Assembly (NCBI RefSeq): GCF_004001045.1
Contig: NZ_BIMK01000018.1
Coordinates: 1 to 64,000 of the forward strand
From: Paenibacillus chibensis
GTDB lineage: Bacteria > Bacillota > Bacilli > Paenibacillales > Paenibacillaceae
Length of the DNA stretch: 64,000 nucleotides
Direction of reading: 5' to 3'
How positions within the stretch are numbered: the stretch's first letter is position 1; the number at the start of each line of letters is the position of its first letter. The translations under genes were made by a program, and so were the position numbers. Below, in pieces: positions 17,073 to 25,912 of this stretch. The notes under the pieces are model-generated. The model was not told where the DNA came from, did no database searches, and saw only the letters and a program-made list of their open reading frames with translations.

Positions 17073-17986
17073 CACTGGAATCCCCCCTGCTCGATCACCT
17101 GCATGAAGATATCCTCCAATGTCCGGCGCTTCTCTTCCACCCGGTAAATCGCATGGTTGTTATCCACCAGGCGTTTGACGAGCAAGGCCACCTCGGGATC
17201 GCTGAGCTGCTCCAGACTCAGTCCGCCGTTCTCCAGCTGCCCTGCATATCCGTGTCCCCGCACCAAGTGCAGCGCCTCCTGGGGCTCGGAGACCACTAGG
17301 CGGAAGCCTCCTGACGCCTGCTGCTGCAGGTTGCTGATCGTATCCTGGAACACCATTTCGCCTTCGCGGATGATACCGACGGTTCCGGCCATCTGCTCCA
17401 CCTCGGACAGCAGGTGGCTCGAGACCAGTACGGTAATGCCATGCTGCTTCGGCATGCTGCGGATGAGCTCGCGGATTTCATGGATGCCCTCCGGATCGAG
17501 TCCGTTGGTCGGCTCGTCCAGGATCAGCAGCTCCGGATTGCCGAGTAGAGCCGTCGCGATGCCCAGACGCTGCTTCATTCCGAGCGAGTATCCCTTCACC
17601 GGACGCTTCGCTTCCTTCGTTAATGAAACGATGTCCAGCACCTCATCGATGCGCGACTTGGGCACGTCCAGAATGCGGCGCACCGCCTCCAGATTTTGTG
17701 TCGCCGTCAAGTGGCCGTAGTTGGACGGGTACTCCACCAGCGAACCGACCTTGCGGAGAATATTCATCTTTTCCTTCTTTAAATCTTGGCCGAAAATCCG
17801 GATCGATCCCATCGTCGGACGGATCAGGCCCAGCAGCATGCGGATTGTCGTCGTTTTGCCCGCGCCGTTCGGCCCGAGGAAACCGTAAATTTCCCCTCTG
17901 GCTATTTCCAGGTTCAAATGGCGCACGGCATACCGTCCGCCGTATTTCTTATTCAAGTCTTTCGTCTGGATGACGAGTTCACTCAC
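17072..17986 (-). CDS. ABC transporter ATPase, LanF/BcrA-like
   Basis: A 304-residue ATPase with Walker A GPNGAGKTT (about residues 39-47), signature YSLGMKQRLGIA, Walker B LLILDEPTNGLDP and the H-loop VLVSSHLLSEVEQ. The C-terminal 80 residues form the extension found in BcrA/LanF proteins. GTG 17986 follows GAGGTGATC. With the two permeases downstream and the two-component genes upstream this is a typical resistance/immunity exporter. No lantibiotic precursor or modification genes are present, so it is more likely a defence against foreign peptides. Confidence 0.88.
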   Translation of the reverse strand: MSELVIQTKDLNKKYGGRYAVRHLNLEIARGEIYGFLGPNGAGKTTTIRMLLGLIRPTMGSIRIFGQDLKKEKMNILRKVGSLVEYPSNYGHLTATQNLEAVRRILDVPKSRIDEVLDIVSLTKEAKRPVKGYSLGMKQRLGIATALLGNPELLILDEPTNGLDPEGIHEIRELIRSMPKQHGITVLVSSHLLSEVEQMAGTVGIIREGEMVFQDTISNLQQQASGGFRLVVSEPQEALHLVRGHGYAGQLENGGLSLEQLSDPEVALLVKRLVDNNHAIYRVEEKRRTLEDIFMQVIEQGGFQ

Positions 17987-18032
17987 GATTGATCACCTCG
18001 GAATCCATGTTATCGTTCCAAGGTTAAAAGAC

Positions 18033-18076
18033 AGGCAGGCCCAAGTTTAAAATTCGTTTAAACTAAGGGCCTGCCT
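18033..18076 (-). terminator. Long hairpin between sensor kinase and exporter genes
   Basis: AGGCAGGCCC (18033-18042) pairs with GGGCCTGCCT (18067-18076); inside it AGTTTAAA (18044-18051) pairs with TTTAAACT (18057-18064). TTTT follows a few bases later on the minus strand. It could end or reduce transcription from the two-component genes into the exporter genes. Confidence 0.6.
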
Positions 18077-18080
18077 ATGG

Positions 18081-19529
18081 TTAAGCTTTATTCGCAAGCT
18101 TCAGTCCCGGTTCGGTGCCGGCAGCCTGGTATATGAGAATGTTCGTGCCTTGGGTCGTACTGTTCACATCCATGACCAGCCCCATTTCCCTCGCGAGAAA
18201 ACCGACAATCGCAAGCCCGATCCCGGCCCCCTTGTCACCCGAAGATGCCGCCATCCCTTTGCCTTTGTCCGAAACGAGGATGGCTGTTTGGCCGCTAGGC
18301 AGCGCCCGGGCATGCAGCCCGATATATTGCCCGCTGCGGGCATGTCTAACCGCATTCTGGAACAGATTATCCAGAATTCTGCGGAACCACTGCGGATCGA
18401 TGATCCAGAACAAGGGCTCCTCCGGCAGATCGATATCCGCTTCAAAGCCTTCCTTTTCCCAAAGCGGATACCACGCCGCCGCGCTTTCCCTGACAATGCG
18501 GAGCACATCGCAGCGTTCCGGCTCAAGCGTGTATTTGCCGCTGGTCAGCAAATTGTAAGACAGCAGATTGTCGATGAGGCCGGACAAATCACCGAGCTTG
18601 GTTTCCGTCAGCTTCAGCAGCTGCCGCCCCTTGTCCGACAGCTGCTCCTTCTGGAGCGAATACACATGGCTGCGGATTACCGTGAGCGGCGTTCTCAGAT
18701 CATGAGACAGGTTGGCGATGAGCCGCTTGCGCAGCTCCGCTTCCTCGCGCTCGCGTTTCAGGCTGCCGCCCAGCCGATCGACCATGCCGTTAAAAGCATG
18801 CTCCAGCTGACCGATTTCGTCCGTCTTTCTGATCAGGATCGGATCGGGCAGCCCTCTGCCGTCCTGCACCGTCATCGCCGATTGGAGACGGAGCAGCCGT
18901 CTGCGCATGTTCACGAAGAACATCCAGGAGACCGCGATGAACAGCAGAAACATGAACAAAATAATGCCGAAGAAAATCATCGAGGTCCGCGCCGACATTT
19001 CATAGCCGCCTGTCCTCAGCTCGGATCTCGACACCTGCATCACCATGAAGCCTTGATTCAGCTTTTGATCGTCTCCGATAAACGCGATGACGGAAAACTG
19101 CTGCGTCGCTTCCCTGTAGCGTTTCATGTAGGCGACGGCATCCGCGGCTTCCCAGGTTTGGGGAAGCTTGAGCTTGCCCGTCCCGGGCTGCCGTACCCGC
19201 GACTTCGCATCCACCCAGAACATATCCACTTTCGAATAGGACGCTTGGAGCTCCCCGATTCTTGCATCGATCATCTCCGGCGTGTTTCCCTTCAGCCTTT
19301 TGGCCTCCTGATGCCACATCTTTTCCAGATGCATGGTTGTGTAAGGATCGTTCTTCGCCTCCGGCTCCGGAAACATATTGTCGACGACCATGCTCTGCAC
19401 GACCTGATAGCCGATCAGCGAGGCCGGGAACACGACCGGAATGAATAACAGCGCGATGACGATGATGAGCAAGTATCTGGAGAGCAAGGAGCCGCGAAAA
19501 CGGGATTGGGGCAGCTTCTTCTTTCTCAT
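18081..19529 (-). CDS. Sensor histidine kinase (HAMP-HisKA-HATPase)
   Basis: A 482-residue membrane sensor kinase: TM1 about residues 16-40, an extracellular region of about 110-120 residues, TM2 (SMIFFGIILFMFLLFIAVSW), HAMP, HisKA with the phosphorylated His in NLSHDLRTPLTVIRSH, and HATPase with the N-box NLFQNAVRHARSG and G-box GAGIGLAIVGFLAREMG. The ATG overlaps the stop of the response regulator gene (ATGA). The extracellular loop is larger than in BceS-type intramembrane sensors, so it may sense the ligand directly. It probably controls the LanFEG-like exporter downstream. Confidence 0.88.
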   Translation of the reverse strand: MRKKKLPQSRFRGSLLSRYLLIIVIALLFIPVVFPASLIGYQVVQSMVVDNMFPEPEAKNDPYTTMHLEKMWHQEAKRLKGNTPEMIDARIGELQASYSKVDMFWVDAKSRVRQPGTGKLKLPQTWEAADAVAYMKRYREATQQFSVIAFIGDDQKLNQGFMVMQVSRSELRTGGYEMSARTSMIFFGIILFMFLLFIAVSWMFFVNMRRRLLRLQSAMTVQDGRGLPDPILIRKTDEIGQLEHAFNGMVDRLGGSLKREREEAELRKRLIANLSHDLRTPLTVIRSHVYSLQKEQLSDKGRQLLKLTETKLGDLSGLIDNLLSYNLLTSGKYTLEPERCDVLRIVRESAAAWYPLWEKEGFEADIDLPEEPLFWIIDPQWFRRILDNLFQNAVRHARSGQYIGLHARALPSGQTAILVSDKGKGMAASSGDKGAGIGLAIVGFLAREMGLVMDVNSTTQGTNILIYQAAGTEPGLKLANKA

Positions 19530-20200
19530 GCTTTCACCCGGTAACCGACCCCGCGCACCGTCTCGATAATTTCCGGATTCGCCGGATCACGCTCCACCTT
19601 TTCCCGCAAATAACGGATATGCACCATCAGCGTCTTGTCCCCGTCCAGATAAGGATCGCCCCAAACCCCCTCGTAAATTTGCTCTTTGGTCAAAATCTGG
19701 CCGAGATGCCGGAGCAGGTATGTGAATATTTGAAACTGCTTGCCCGTCAGCAAAATCTCTTCCCCCGTGTCGTTATTGACGATCCGGTTCTCTCGCTCAT
19801 ACACATGCAGATGCTTCAGCGTCAGCGGCTCGGAGGAAAAAGAGCCGGAGCGCCGCAGCAGCACCTCAATCCTTGCCGCAAGCTCATCCGGATGGAACGG
19901 CTTGGTCACATAATCGTCCGCGAACTGCAGCCCTTCCAGCTTGTCGTCAATGGAGGTCCGCGCCGACAGCATCAGAATCGGCAGATCCGGATAGGCTTTC
20001 TTAAGCCGCTGACCCACCGTGAAGCCGTCCAGTCCCGGCAGCATAACGTCCAGAATAACCAGACGGCAGCCTGCGGCCTTTTCCACAGCGCGTTCCCCGC
20101 TCTGCAGCCAGGTTACCTCGTACCCCCGTGACTTCAAATCCTCGTTGACCCAAGTGCCGATTTCGGCATCATCTTCGATATATAATAAGTGAATTCCCAA
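19526..20200 (-). CDS. OmpR-family response regulator
   Basis: A 224-residue two-domain regulator. The receiver has the acidic pair in LLYIEDDAEIG, the phosphorylated Asp in LVILDVMLPGLDGF and the Lys in DDYVTKPFHPDELAAR; the C-terminal winged helix ends VRGVGYRVKA. I take TTG 20200 as start (GIHLLYIEDD), preceded by AAAGGAAGAG; the open frame extends to 20263 but that region has no ribosome site and would add an atypical N-terminus. It is coupled to the sensor kinase by a 4-bp overlap. Confidence 0.88.
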   Translation of the reverse strand: MGIHLLYIEDDAEIGTWVNEDLKSRGYEVTWLQSGERAVEKAAGCRLVILDVMLPGLDGFTVGQRLKKAYPDLPILMLSARTSIDDKLEGLQFADDYVTKPFHPDELAARIEVLLRRSGSFSSEPLTLKHLHVYERENRIVNNDTGEEILLTGKQFQIFTYLLRHLGQILTKEQIYEGVWGDPYLDGDKTLMVHIRYLREKVERDPANPEIIETVRGVGYRVKA

Positions 20201-20271
20201 TATCTCTCTTCCTTTCCCGGCGAAGCAGTCGATAGCATTCGGTATATTCCGTATTCCTGCCATTTTACGTG

Positions 20272-20300
20272 TTGTGCACGCTTTGGAATCATGTTATATT
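20272..20300 (+). promoter_or_regulatory. Possible neopullulanase promoter
   Basis: -35 TTGTGC (20272-20277), 17-nt spacer, -10 TATATT (20295-20300). The -35 is weak (3 of 6). If used, it gives a leader of about 220 nt before the ATG at 20530, which includes the hairpins at 20363-20429 and the operator at 20495. Confidence 0.35.
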
Positions 20301-20362
20301 TTACGTGTCAGGCATTGTCGTAAAAGCACAGCGTGCCGACACTACCAATTTAAAGGCTATGC

Positions 20363-20430
20363 TACCTTAAAATCAAGGTACAACCTCGATGACTCCGGTT
20401 TTCTAGAGTCCACGGGTTGTACCTTTTTTG
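20363..20430 (+). promoter_or_regulatory. Attenuator-like leader: terminator with competing hairpin
   Basis: AAGGTACAACC (20375-20385) pairs with GGTTGTACCTT (20415-20425), with an inner GACTC/GAGTC stem (20391-20395 with 20406-20410), followed by TTTTTT: an intrinsic terminator pointing into the neopullulanase gene. TACCTT (20363-20368) can instead pair with AAGGTA (20375-20380), removing the terminator's 5' arm. No plus-strand gene lies upstream to be terminated, so conditional termination in a leader is the simplest reading. Confidence 0.5.
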
Positions 20431-20494
20431 GCGTGTCTCCACAACAACGGCTGTGCAAATCAGAAACGTGTATCCAGCGATTCATCGCGGAAAC

Positions 20495-20506
20495 GCAAAC
20501 GTTTCT
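20495..20506. promoter_or_regulatory. MalR-type operator before the neopullulanase gene
   Basis: GCAAACGTTTCT, with core AAACGTTT at 20497-20504. It matches five further sites in the maltodextrin cluster (34310, 34478, 36449, 36882, 38185). It lies just upstream of the ribosome site. Confidence 0.65.
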
Positions 20507-20529
20507 TATACATGGAGGAGGAATATGAA

Positions 20530-22275
20530 ATGTTGCTAGAAGCCGTGTATCACCGCCCGAAACTGAACTGGTGTTATGCCTATGACGGCCGCACCATCCA
20601 TCTGAGAATCCGCACGAAACGCAATGATGTAACCGCTGTATCGGCCCTTGCCGGTGACAAGTATATTTGGGATCAGTCCAAGGCTTACGTGCCGATGACT
20701 ATTATGGTTTCCGACGAGCTATTTGATTACTGGGAATGCGAAATCGTTCCGGAATACCGCCGTCTCAAGTACGGCTTCCTGCTCGAAAGCGGAAAAGAGA
20801 AATATTGGATGACCGAATATGACTTTTTGAAGCAGCCTCCCGAAAATCCGGACCGCCTGTTCGAGTATCCGTTCATTAATCCGGCGGATGTCTTCAAGAC
20901 GCCCGCTTGGGTCAAAGACGCCGTGTTCTATCAGATCTTCCCTGAGCGCTTCGCCAACGGCGACCCGGAGAACGATCCGAAGGGAACGCAGCCTTGGGGC
21001 GGTGCTCCGGAGCGAGACAATTTCTTCGGCGGCGACCTGCAGGGGGTTATCGATCATATCGACCATTTAACGAACCTGGGTGTGAACGCAATTTATTTTA
21101 CGCCGATCTTTACGGCGACGACCAATCATAAATACGATACCGAGGATTACATGCATATCGACCCGCAGTTCGGGGATATCGATACGCTCAAAAAGCTCGT
21201 CAAAGTCTGCCATGAACGCGGCATCCGCGTGCTGCTCGACGCGGTGTTCAACCATTCCGGCAGAACGTTCGCCCCGTTCGTGGATCTGCAGAAAAACGGA
21301 GAAAACTCCCGCTATAAGGACTGGTTCTATATTCGCGAATACCCGATTGCCGTCAAAGACGGCATTCCGACCTATGATACCTTCGCCTTCGAGCCGCTGA
21401 TGCCGAAGCTGAACACCGACAATCCGGAAGTAAAGGAATATTTGCTGAAGGCTGCCGCTTACTGGATCGAAGAGGCCGATATCGACGGCTGGCGCCTCGA
21501 TGTGGCCAACGAGGTCGATCATGAGTTTTGGCGCGAATTCCGGCGGGTGGTCAAAAAGGCCAAGCCCGACGCTTATATCCTCGGCGAGATCTGGCATGAA
21601 TCGTCCCCTTGGCTCATGGGCGACCAGTTCGATGCGGTTATGAACTATCCGTTTACGAATGCGGTGCTGGACTTCTTCGTGGATGGAACCCGCGACGCCA
21701 GAAGCTTCGCCAACGCGTTAAGCAAGCAGCTCGCGAATTATCCGCGTCAGGTCAATGAGGTTGCCTTCAACCTGCTCGACAGCCATGATACAGCCCGGCT
21801 TTTGACCAAATGCGAAGGCAATAAAGATAAAATGAAGCTCGCTGCCCAGTTCCAGTTCACCTATTCAGGAACGCCTTGCATCTACTACGGTGATGAAATC
21901 GGCATGACCGGCGGACATGATCCGGACTGCCGCAAATGCATGGAATGGGATACGTCCAAGCAGGATCTCGAGCTGTTCTCCTTCTATCAGGAGCTGATTG
22001 CCCTGCGCCTCAAATACAGCGCGCTGCGTACCGGAAAAATCACCTTCCTCTCCGCGGAAGCCGGCAGCGGATCGCTCGTTTATACACGCGAGGACGAGGA
22101 AAATCTGTTTATCATCCTGATGAATAACAGCGAAACGCCTGCCGAGATCTCCACTTCGGTTCAGGTGAACCGCCTGGAAAATGTCCATACGGAGGAAGCC
22201 GTCAACCTTAAGGGCGGTAAGCTCGCAGTCAAGCTGCCTGCATATGGATGTGTGATGTACAGAGCTATCCAATAG
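20530..22275 (+). CDS. GH13_20 neopullulanase / cyclomaltodextrinase / maltogenic amylase
   Basis: A 581-residue cytoplasmic alpha-glucan hydrolase. Residues 1-120 are a CBM34-like N-terminal domain, and the TIM barrel starts at WVKDAVFYQIFPERFANGDP. Catalytic residues: nucleophile D324 (DGWRLDVANEVD), acid/base E353 (LGEIWHE), transition-state stabiliser D420 (LLDSHDTARLL). ATG 20530 is preceded by GGAGGAGG with 8 nt spacing; longer readings from 20428 or 20512 lack a site. It would cut maltodextrins or cyclodextrins imported by MalEFG to maltose for the phosphorylase. It lies about 10 kb from the mal cluster but carries the same operator. Confidence 0.9.
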   Translation: MLLEAVYHRPKLNWCYAYDGRTIHLRIRTKRNDVTAVSALAGDKYIWDQSKAYVPMTIMVSDELFDYWECEIVPEYRRLKYGFLLESGKEKYWMTEYDFLKQPPENPDRLFEYPFINPADVFKTPAWVKDAVFYQIFPERFANGDPENDPKGTQPWGGAPERDNFFGGDLQGVIDHIDHLTNLGVNAIYFTPIFTATTNHKYDTEDYMHIDPQFGDIDTLKKLVKVCHERGIRVLLDAVFNHSGRTFAPFVDLQKNGENSRYKDWFYIREYPIAVKDGIPTYDTFAFEPLMPKLNTDNPEVKEYLLKAAAYWIEEADIDGWRLDVANEVDHEFWREFRRVVKKAKPDAYILGEIWHESSPWLMGDQFDAVMNYPFTNAVLDFFVDGTRDARSFANALSKQLANYPRQVNEVAFNLLDSHDTARLLTKCEGNKDKMKLAAQFQFTYSGTPCIYYGDEIGMTGGHDPDCRKCMEWDTSKQDLELFSFYQELIALRLKYSALRTGKITFLSAEAGSGSLVYTREDEENLFIILMNNSETPAEISTSVQVNRLENVHTEEAVNLKGGKLAVKLPAYGCVMYRAIQ

Positions 22276-22355
22276 CTGATGCCCTAAGCTGTTCGTAAAC
22301 CAGCGATGCATTCGTTATCGCGGATGCTCGCCATGTTCACGCACTATAGCCAAAT

Positions 22356-22392
22356 AAAGAAGCTCTCCGGACTCTCGTTCGGGAGCTTCTTT
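22356..22392. terminator. Bidirectional terminator
   Basis: AAAGAAGCTC (22356-22365) pairs with GAGCTTCTTT (22383-22392). It can serve the neopullulanase gene on the plus strand and the permease gene 22417-23568 on the minus strand. Confidence 0.7.
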
Positions 22393-22416
22393 GTCATTCA
22401 CAGCCTTAACTATTCA

Positions 22417-23568
22417 CTACACAAAATTGCGCGTATCGTTGTTGCGCCCGAATTTGTATGTCGCAAGCAGGAAGAACACGACGGCAAAGGCAAGCAGGAT
22501 GACCAGGTTAAAGCCGATGTTCATCAGCGTGTCTCCCGCCTGCAGCTTTCCGAGCGACTCCAGTACCCAGTTCTGGGGCAGAAAGTCGGAGATCCGGCGA
22601 AAGGTTTCGGGCATGATGCTTCTTGGGAAAAAGCAGCCGGAAAGCAGGCAGGTCGGGGTCACGATCAGGTTCTGCAGCGCATTGGCCGAAGCCGTGCTTT
22701 TGGAGAAAGAGACGATGACCAGCGAGATACTGACCGATACGAGCGCGAACAAACCGAGGATGAAAATCATCGCATCGAGCGGAATGCCCGGATCGATGCC
22801 GAATACCACCGTCATGAAGAACAGCGCGACGGCAATCTGGATGATCATGACGATCAAATTGACGATCACGTTCGACAGGACATAGGTCCGGGAGCTGACC
22901 GGCGAGGCCAGCACGCGGAAGTAGGTCCGGTTCTCCTTGTTCTTCAGGATGAGCTGCGACAGATTGACCGCGGAAGTCATCATGAACATGATGAGGAAGC
23001 CGATCGACTGATAAGACATCTCCTTCGTCTTGGACGTATCGTTCACTGATTCCGACGTCAGCTTGAACGCCCCCGCCTGGTAACTGTCATACAGCTGCTG
23101 GAACTTGCCCCCGTCCCCCGCGGCGATCGTTCCCATCGCCGTAACATTCCCGATATAGCCGTACAGCATGGATTTGATATAGGACGTCACCGAAGCGCCC
23201 TTGACCGACTGGATGGCGATATGCCCGGGTTTGCCCTGCAGCACGCTATCAGCGAAGCCCTGCTCGAAAATCAGACCCGCATCCAGGTCGCTCGCGGCGA
23301 TTTTCGCCTTCAATTCCTCGCGTGTCGTATTTACAAGCTTCACGTGATCGAGTCTCTCGACGAACCGGATCGTGTCGGACGTGACGGACTTGCCGGCATC
23401 CTCGTTGACAATGCCTACGCGCAGGTCCGGTGACGACTGCGATCCATACAGCATGGTGGATACCAGCACGCCGGCAATCGGCAGCCCGAAGTACAATATC
23501 AGGTTTTTCCGCTTCCGAAACGTGGTCAGCAGTGTCATACGAACCAAAAACCAAATTTCGTTCCACAT
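22417..23568 (-). CDS. ABC-2 type permease, LnrN-like
   Basis: A 383-residue permease of the YhgE/DrrB-like ABC-2 family: one N-terminal helix, a large extracellular domain (about residues 45-190), then five to six helices. The family block LASPVSSRTYVLSNVIVNLIV is present. It is one of two similar permeases (with 23570-24694) that follow an ATPase gene and a NarL-type two-component pair, the arrangement of lnrLMN, the linearmycin (polyene) resistance exporter of Bacillus subtilis. The start is 1 bp after the stop of the preceding gene. Confidence 0.78.
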   Translation of the reverse strand: MWNEIWFLVRMTLLTTFRKRKNLILYFGLPIAGVLVSTMLYGSQSSPDLRVGIVNEDAGKSVTSDTIRFVERLDHVKLVNTTREELKAKIAASDLDAGLIFEQGFADSVLQGKPGHIAIQSVKGASVTSYIKSMLYGYIGNVTAMGTIAAGDGGKFQQLYDSYQAGAFKLTSESVNDTSKTKEMSYQSIGFLIMFMMTSAVNLSQLILKNKENRTYFRVLASPVSSRTYVLSNVIVNLIVMIIQIAVALFFMTVVFGIDPGIPLDAMIFILGLFALVSVSISLVIVSFSKSTASANALQNLIVTPTCLLSGCFFPRSIMPETFRRISDFLPQNWVLESLGKLQAGDTLMNIGFNLVILLAFAVVFFLLATYKFGRNNDTRNFV

Positions 23569-23569
23569 G

Positions 23570-24694
23570 TCAGATTCCCTCCTTGCGCTGCATCATGACG
23601 GCGGCCACGGCGATAAACAGCACGGCCAAGCCGGTATTAAGCATCATGGCCGTCCAGGCCGATGACATCGAATGATTGTATATAATGCCGGTCAACGCCT
23701 GATTCGCCCAGCGAATCGGTGACAAGCCGGCGACGCTGCCGAGAAACCCGCCGATATCGTTCCCCAGGGGGAAGTATGCCCCGCCAAGAAAGGATGCGAG
23801 CTGCACGATGATCATGACCACCCCTCCGGACGGCTCGCCCTTCATCATATAACTGATCGCGAGACCCAAGCTGATCGACATGACCACCTCGGTAAGCAGC
23901 ACGAGGAAGACAGGAAGCAGATGATCGCCCCAGTAGGCTTTGAATACGTATTTGCTGAACATAACGATCACCAGTACGCACAGCATATTAAGGACGACGC
24001 TTCCAAGCACCTTGCCGATGAAAATATCGCTTTTTCTCACCGGCGCCGCGGCCAGCCTTGCCGCCGTCCCGCGCACGATTTCGTAACGGATCAGGGATCC
24101 CCCGCTCATCGCGCCCCAGAGGCCGATCATGACCGTCATCGCGATCGCGTAGTAATCGATCGCACCCGGCTGCCGCTCCGCATCAATGGACGAATCTTGG
24201 ATATATCCTTCCGGACCCGCCGCCGCCAGCAGCGTCGCAACCTTGGCCGGATCCTGCTTCGCCACCGCGGCAGCTGCATTGTACCGGTCGGCAAAGGAGT
24301 TCATCATGCCTTGGACAATGTTGCTCTCGATCGTACTCCGGCTGCTGCCGTACAAATGAATGCCGCCGTCGCTGATCTCCAAATAATCGGTGTAGCGGTT
24401 CTGTTCGACCTCCTCGCGTCCGTCCATACCCGTTTTCACGTCTTCGAACACGATGCCGGTTTTTCCGGCTTCCTCGGCAAATGCCGCATACGCTTTGGAC
24501 AGCTGACCGCTGCTCGTATTATGCACCAGCACCTTCACGTCTTTGATCGTTGCATTCGAGCTGAATGCATTCGTAAGGGCGAATCCCAAGATCAGCATGA
24601 GCAGGATCGGGAATGCCAGCAAAAAGACCAGCGTCTTCACGTCCCGGAAATCATGGCGCATTTCCTTCCAGGCCATCGATAATAGGTTATTCAT
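23570..24694 (-). CDS. ABC-2 type permease, LnrM-like
   Basis: A 374-residue permease with the same layout as its neighbour: N-terminal helix (LVFLLAFPILLMLILGFAL), a long extracellular region and a C-terminal helix bundle with RLAAAPVRKSDIFIGKVLGS. ATG 24694 follows GGGGAGGAG. Together with 22417-23568 and the ATPase 24718-25662 it should form a heteromeric exporter. Assignment as LnrM-like rests on gene order and subunit sizes, not on a computed alignment. Confidence 0.78.
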   Translation of the reverse strand: MNNLLSMAWKEMRHDFRDVKTLVFLLAFPILLMLILGFALTNAFSSNATIKDVKVLVHNTSSGQLSKAYAAFAEEAGKTGIVFEDVKTGMDGREEVEQNRYTDYLEISDGGIHLYGSSRSTIESNIVQGMMNSFADRYNAAAAVAKQDPAKVATLLAAAGPEGYIQDSSIDAERQPGAIDYYAIAMTVMIGLWGAMSGGSLIRYEIVRGTAARLAAAPVRKSDIFIGKVLGSVVLNMLCVLVIVMFSKYVFKAYWGDHLLPVFLVLLTEVVMSISLGLAISYMMKGEPSGGVVMIIVQLASFLGGAYFPLGNDIGGFLGSVAGLSPIRWANQALTGIIYNHSMSSAWTAMMLNTGLAVLFIAVAAVMMQRKEGI

Positions 24695-24717
24695 CGGCTT
24701 ATCTCCTCCCCTTCATC

Positions 24718-25662
24718 CTAATCCCGTAAATTTCTGCCGGTAAGCGTCAGGAATACCGTTTCCAGCGTGGGCGCCTGTTCCGCCACGGACCGGATTTCCA
24801 TGCCGCCGTCGATCAGCTGCTTCAGAATCTTGCTCAAGTTATCGACCGCGGCATCGCTTTGAATGCGGACCGCATGTTCATCCTGCTGCACACTGAGCAC
24901 GCGGATGCCGGGAATGGATTGCAGGAGCGCAGGCTCCAAGCCGTCCAGCGTTTTCAGCCCGATCCGGATATCCTTCACGTCGGTAATGGTCGCCTTTAAT
25001 TGCTCCTTGGTACCTTCGGCGATGATTTTGCCATGGTCCACGATCGCGATACGGGAACAGATTTCCTCTACTTCCTCCATGTAGTGGCTCGTATAGATGA
25101 TCGTACAGCCTGTTTCGTTCAGCTTCCGGACCGACGTCAAAATATAGTTCCGCGACTGCGGATCGATGCCGACCGTCGGTTCATCCATGATGATCAGCTT
25201 CGGCTTATGGGCAATGGCGCACGCGATGTTGAGGCGGCGCTTCATGCCGCCGGAGAAGTTTTTCGGGAAGCTCTTGGCCTTGTCGCTTAAGCCCACGAAT
25301 TCCAGCGCTTCCTCCACCCGCTCCTTCAGCTCGCTTCCGCGAAGTCCGTACAAACCGGCAAAAAAGCTGACATTCTCGAAGGCAGTCATATCCTCGTATA
25401 TCGCCAGATCCTGCGGCACGATGCCGAGGTTCATTTTGGCGAAACGCGAATGCTTGGCGATGTCGCGGTCCAAGATTCGGATTTCGCCGCCGCTCGGCCG
25501 CAGCAGGGAGGATACCATATTAATCGTCGTGCTTTTGCCGGCCCCGTTCGAGCCGAGGAATCCGAAAATTTCTCCCTCCCGAACCTGCAGCGACATGTTA
25601 TCCACGGCGAAGAAATCGCCGAATTTTTTGGTCAGGCCTCGCAGTTCCAATACGTTCATCAT
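24718..25662 (-). CDS. ABC transporter ATPase, LnrL-like
   Basis: A 314-residue ATPase of the DrrA/CcmA class: Walker A GSNGAGKSTT, signature NFSGGMKRRLNIA, Walker B LIIMDEPTVGIDP, H-loop TIIYTSHYMEEVE, and a C-terminal extension of about 90 residues. The opening ELRGLTKKFGDFFAVDNMSL is close to LnrL-type proteins. It is the first gene of the exporter set and starts about 250 bp after the sensor kinase gene, so it may have its own promoter responding to the regulator. Confidence 0.85.
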   Translation of the reverse strand: MMNVLELRGLTKKFGDFFAVDNMSLQVREGEIFGFLGSNGAGKSTTINMVSSLLRPSGGEIRILDRDIAKHSRFAKMNLGIVPQDLAIYEDMTAFENVSFFAGLYGLRGSELKERVEEALEFVGLSDKAKSFPKNFSGGMKRRLNIACAIAHKPKLIIMDEPTVGIDPQSRNYILTSVRKLNETGCTIIYTSHYMEEVEEICSRIAIVDHGKIIAEGTKEQLKATITDVKDIRIGLKTLDGLEPALLQSIPGIRVLSVQQDEHAVRIQSDAAVDNLSKILKQLIDGGMEIRSVAEQAPTLETVFLTLTGRNLRD

Positions 25663-25805
25663 CCGCTCTCCCCATTCTTTTCTTATTCTTTTTCTTGGTT
25701 TCCCAATTTGTTATCTCATGCTCAGGCTTGCGTTGTTATCGATTGTATTTTCATCGTCATCGTCCGCGTTGATCGCGTCCGTTTCATGGTTCCATCTTAC
25801 AAAAA

Positions 25806-25841
25806 AAGGATGCCCTTACGTCAGTGCATAAGTTCATCCTT
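25806..25841 (-). terminator. Weak terminator after the NarL-type sensor kinase gene
   Basis: AAGGATG (25806-25812) pairs with CATCCTT (25835-25841) around a 22-nt loop, with seven A at 25801-25807 giving a T-run on the minus strand. The stem is short. The rest of 25663-25912 shows nothing I recognise. Confidence 0.35.
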
Positions 25842-25912
25842 GCGATATGAGAAATTTCATGTTTTTTCATGAGCTTAAGGCGCGTCCCCGGCAAAAGCCG
25901 GCATGAACATCT

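Noticed and set aside
15611..20200. Lantibiotic biosynthesis cluster
   Set aside because: Only immunity-type exporter and two-component genes are present; no precursor peptide or modification enzyme in the window near it.
20428..20529. Upstream extension of the neopullulanase reading frame
   Set aside because: It would run through the terminator hairpin region and the operator, and GGAGGAGG sits correctly only for ATG 20530.
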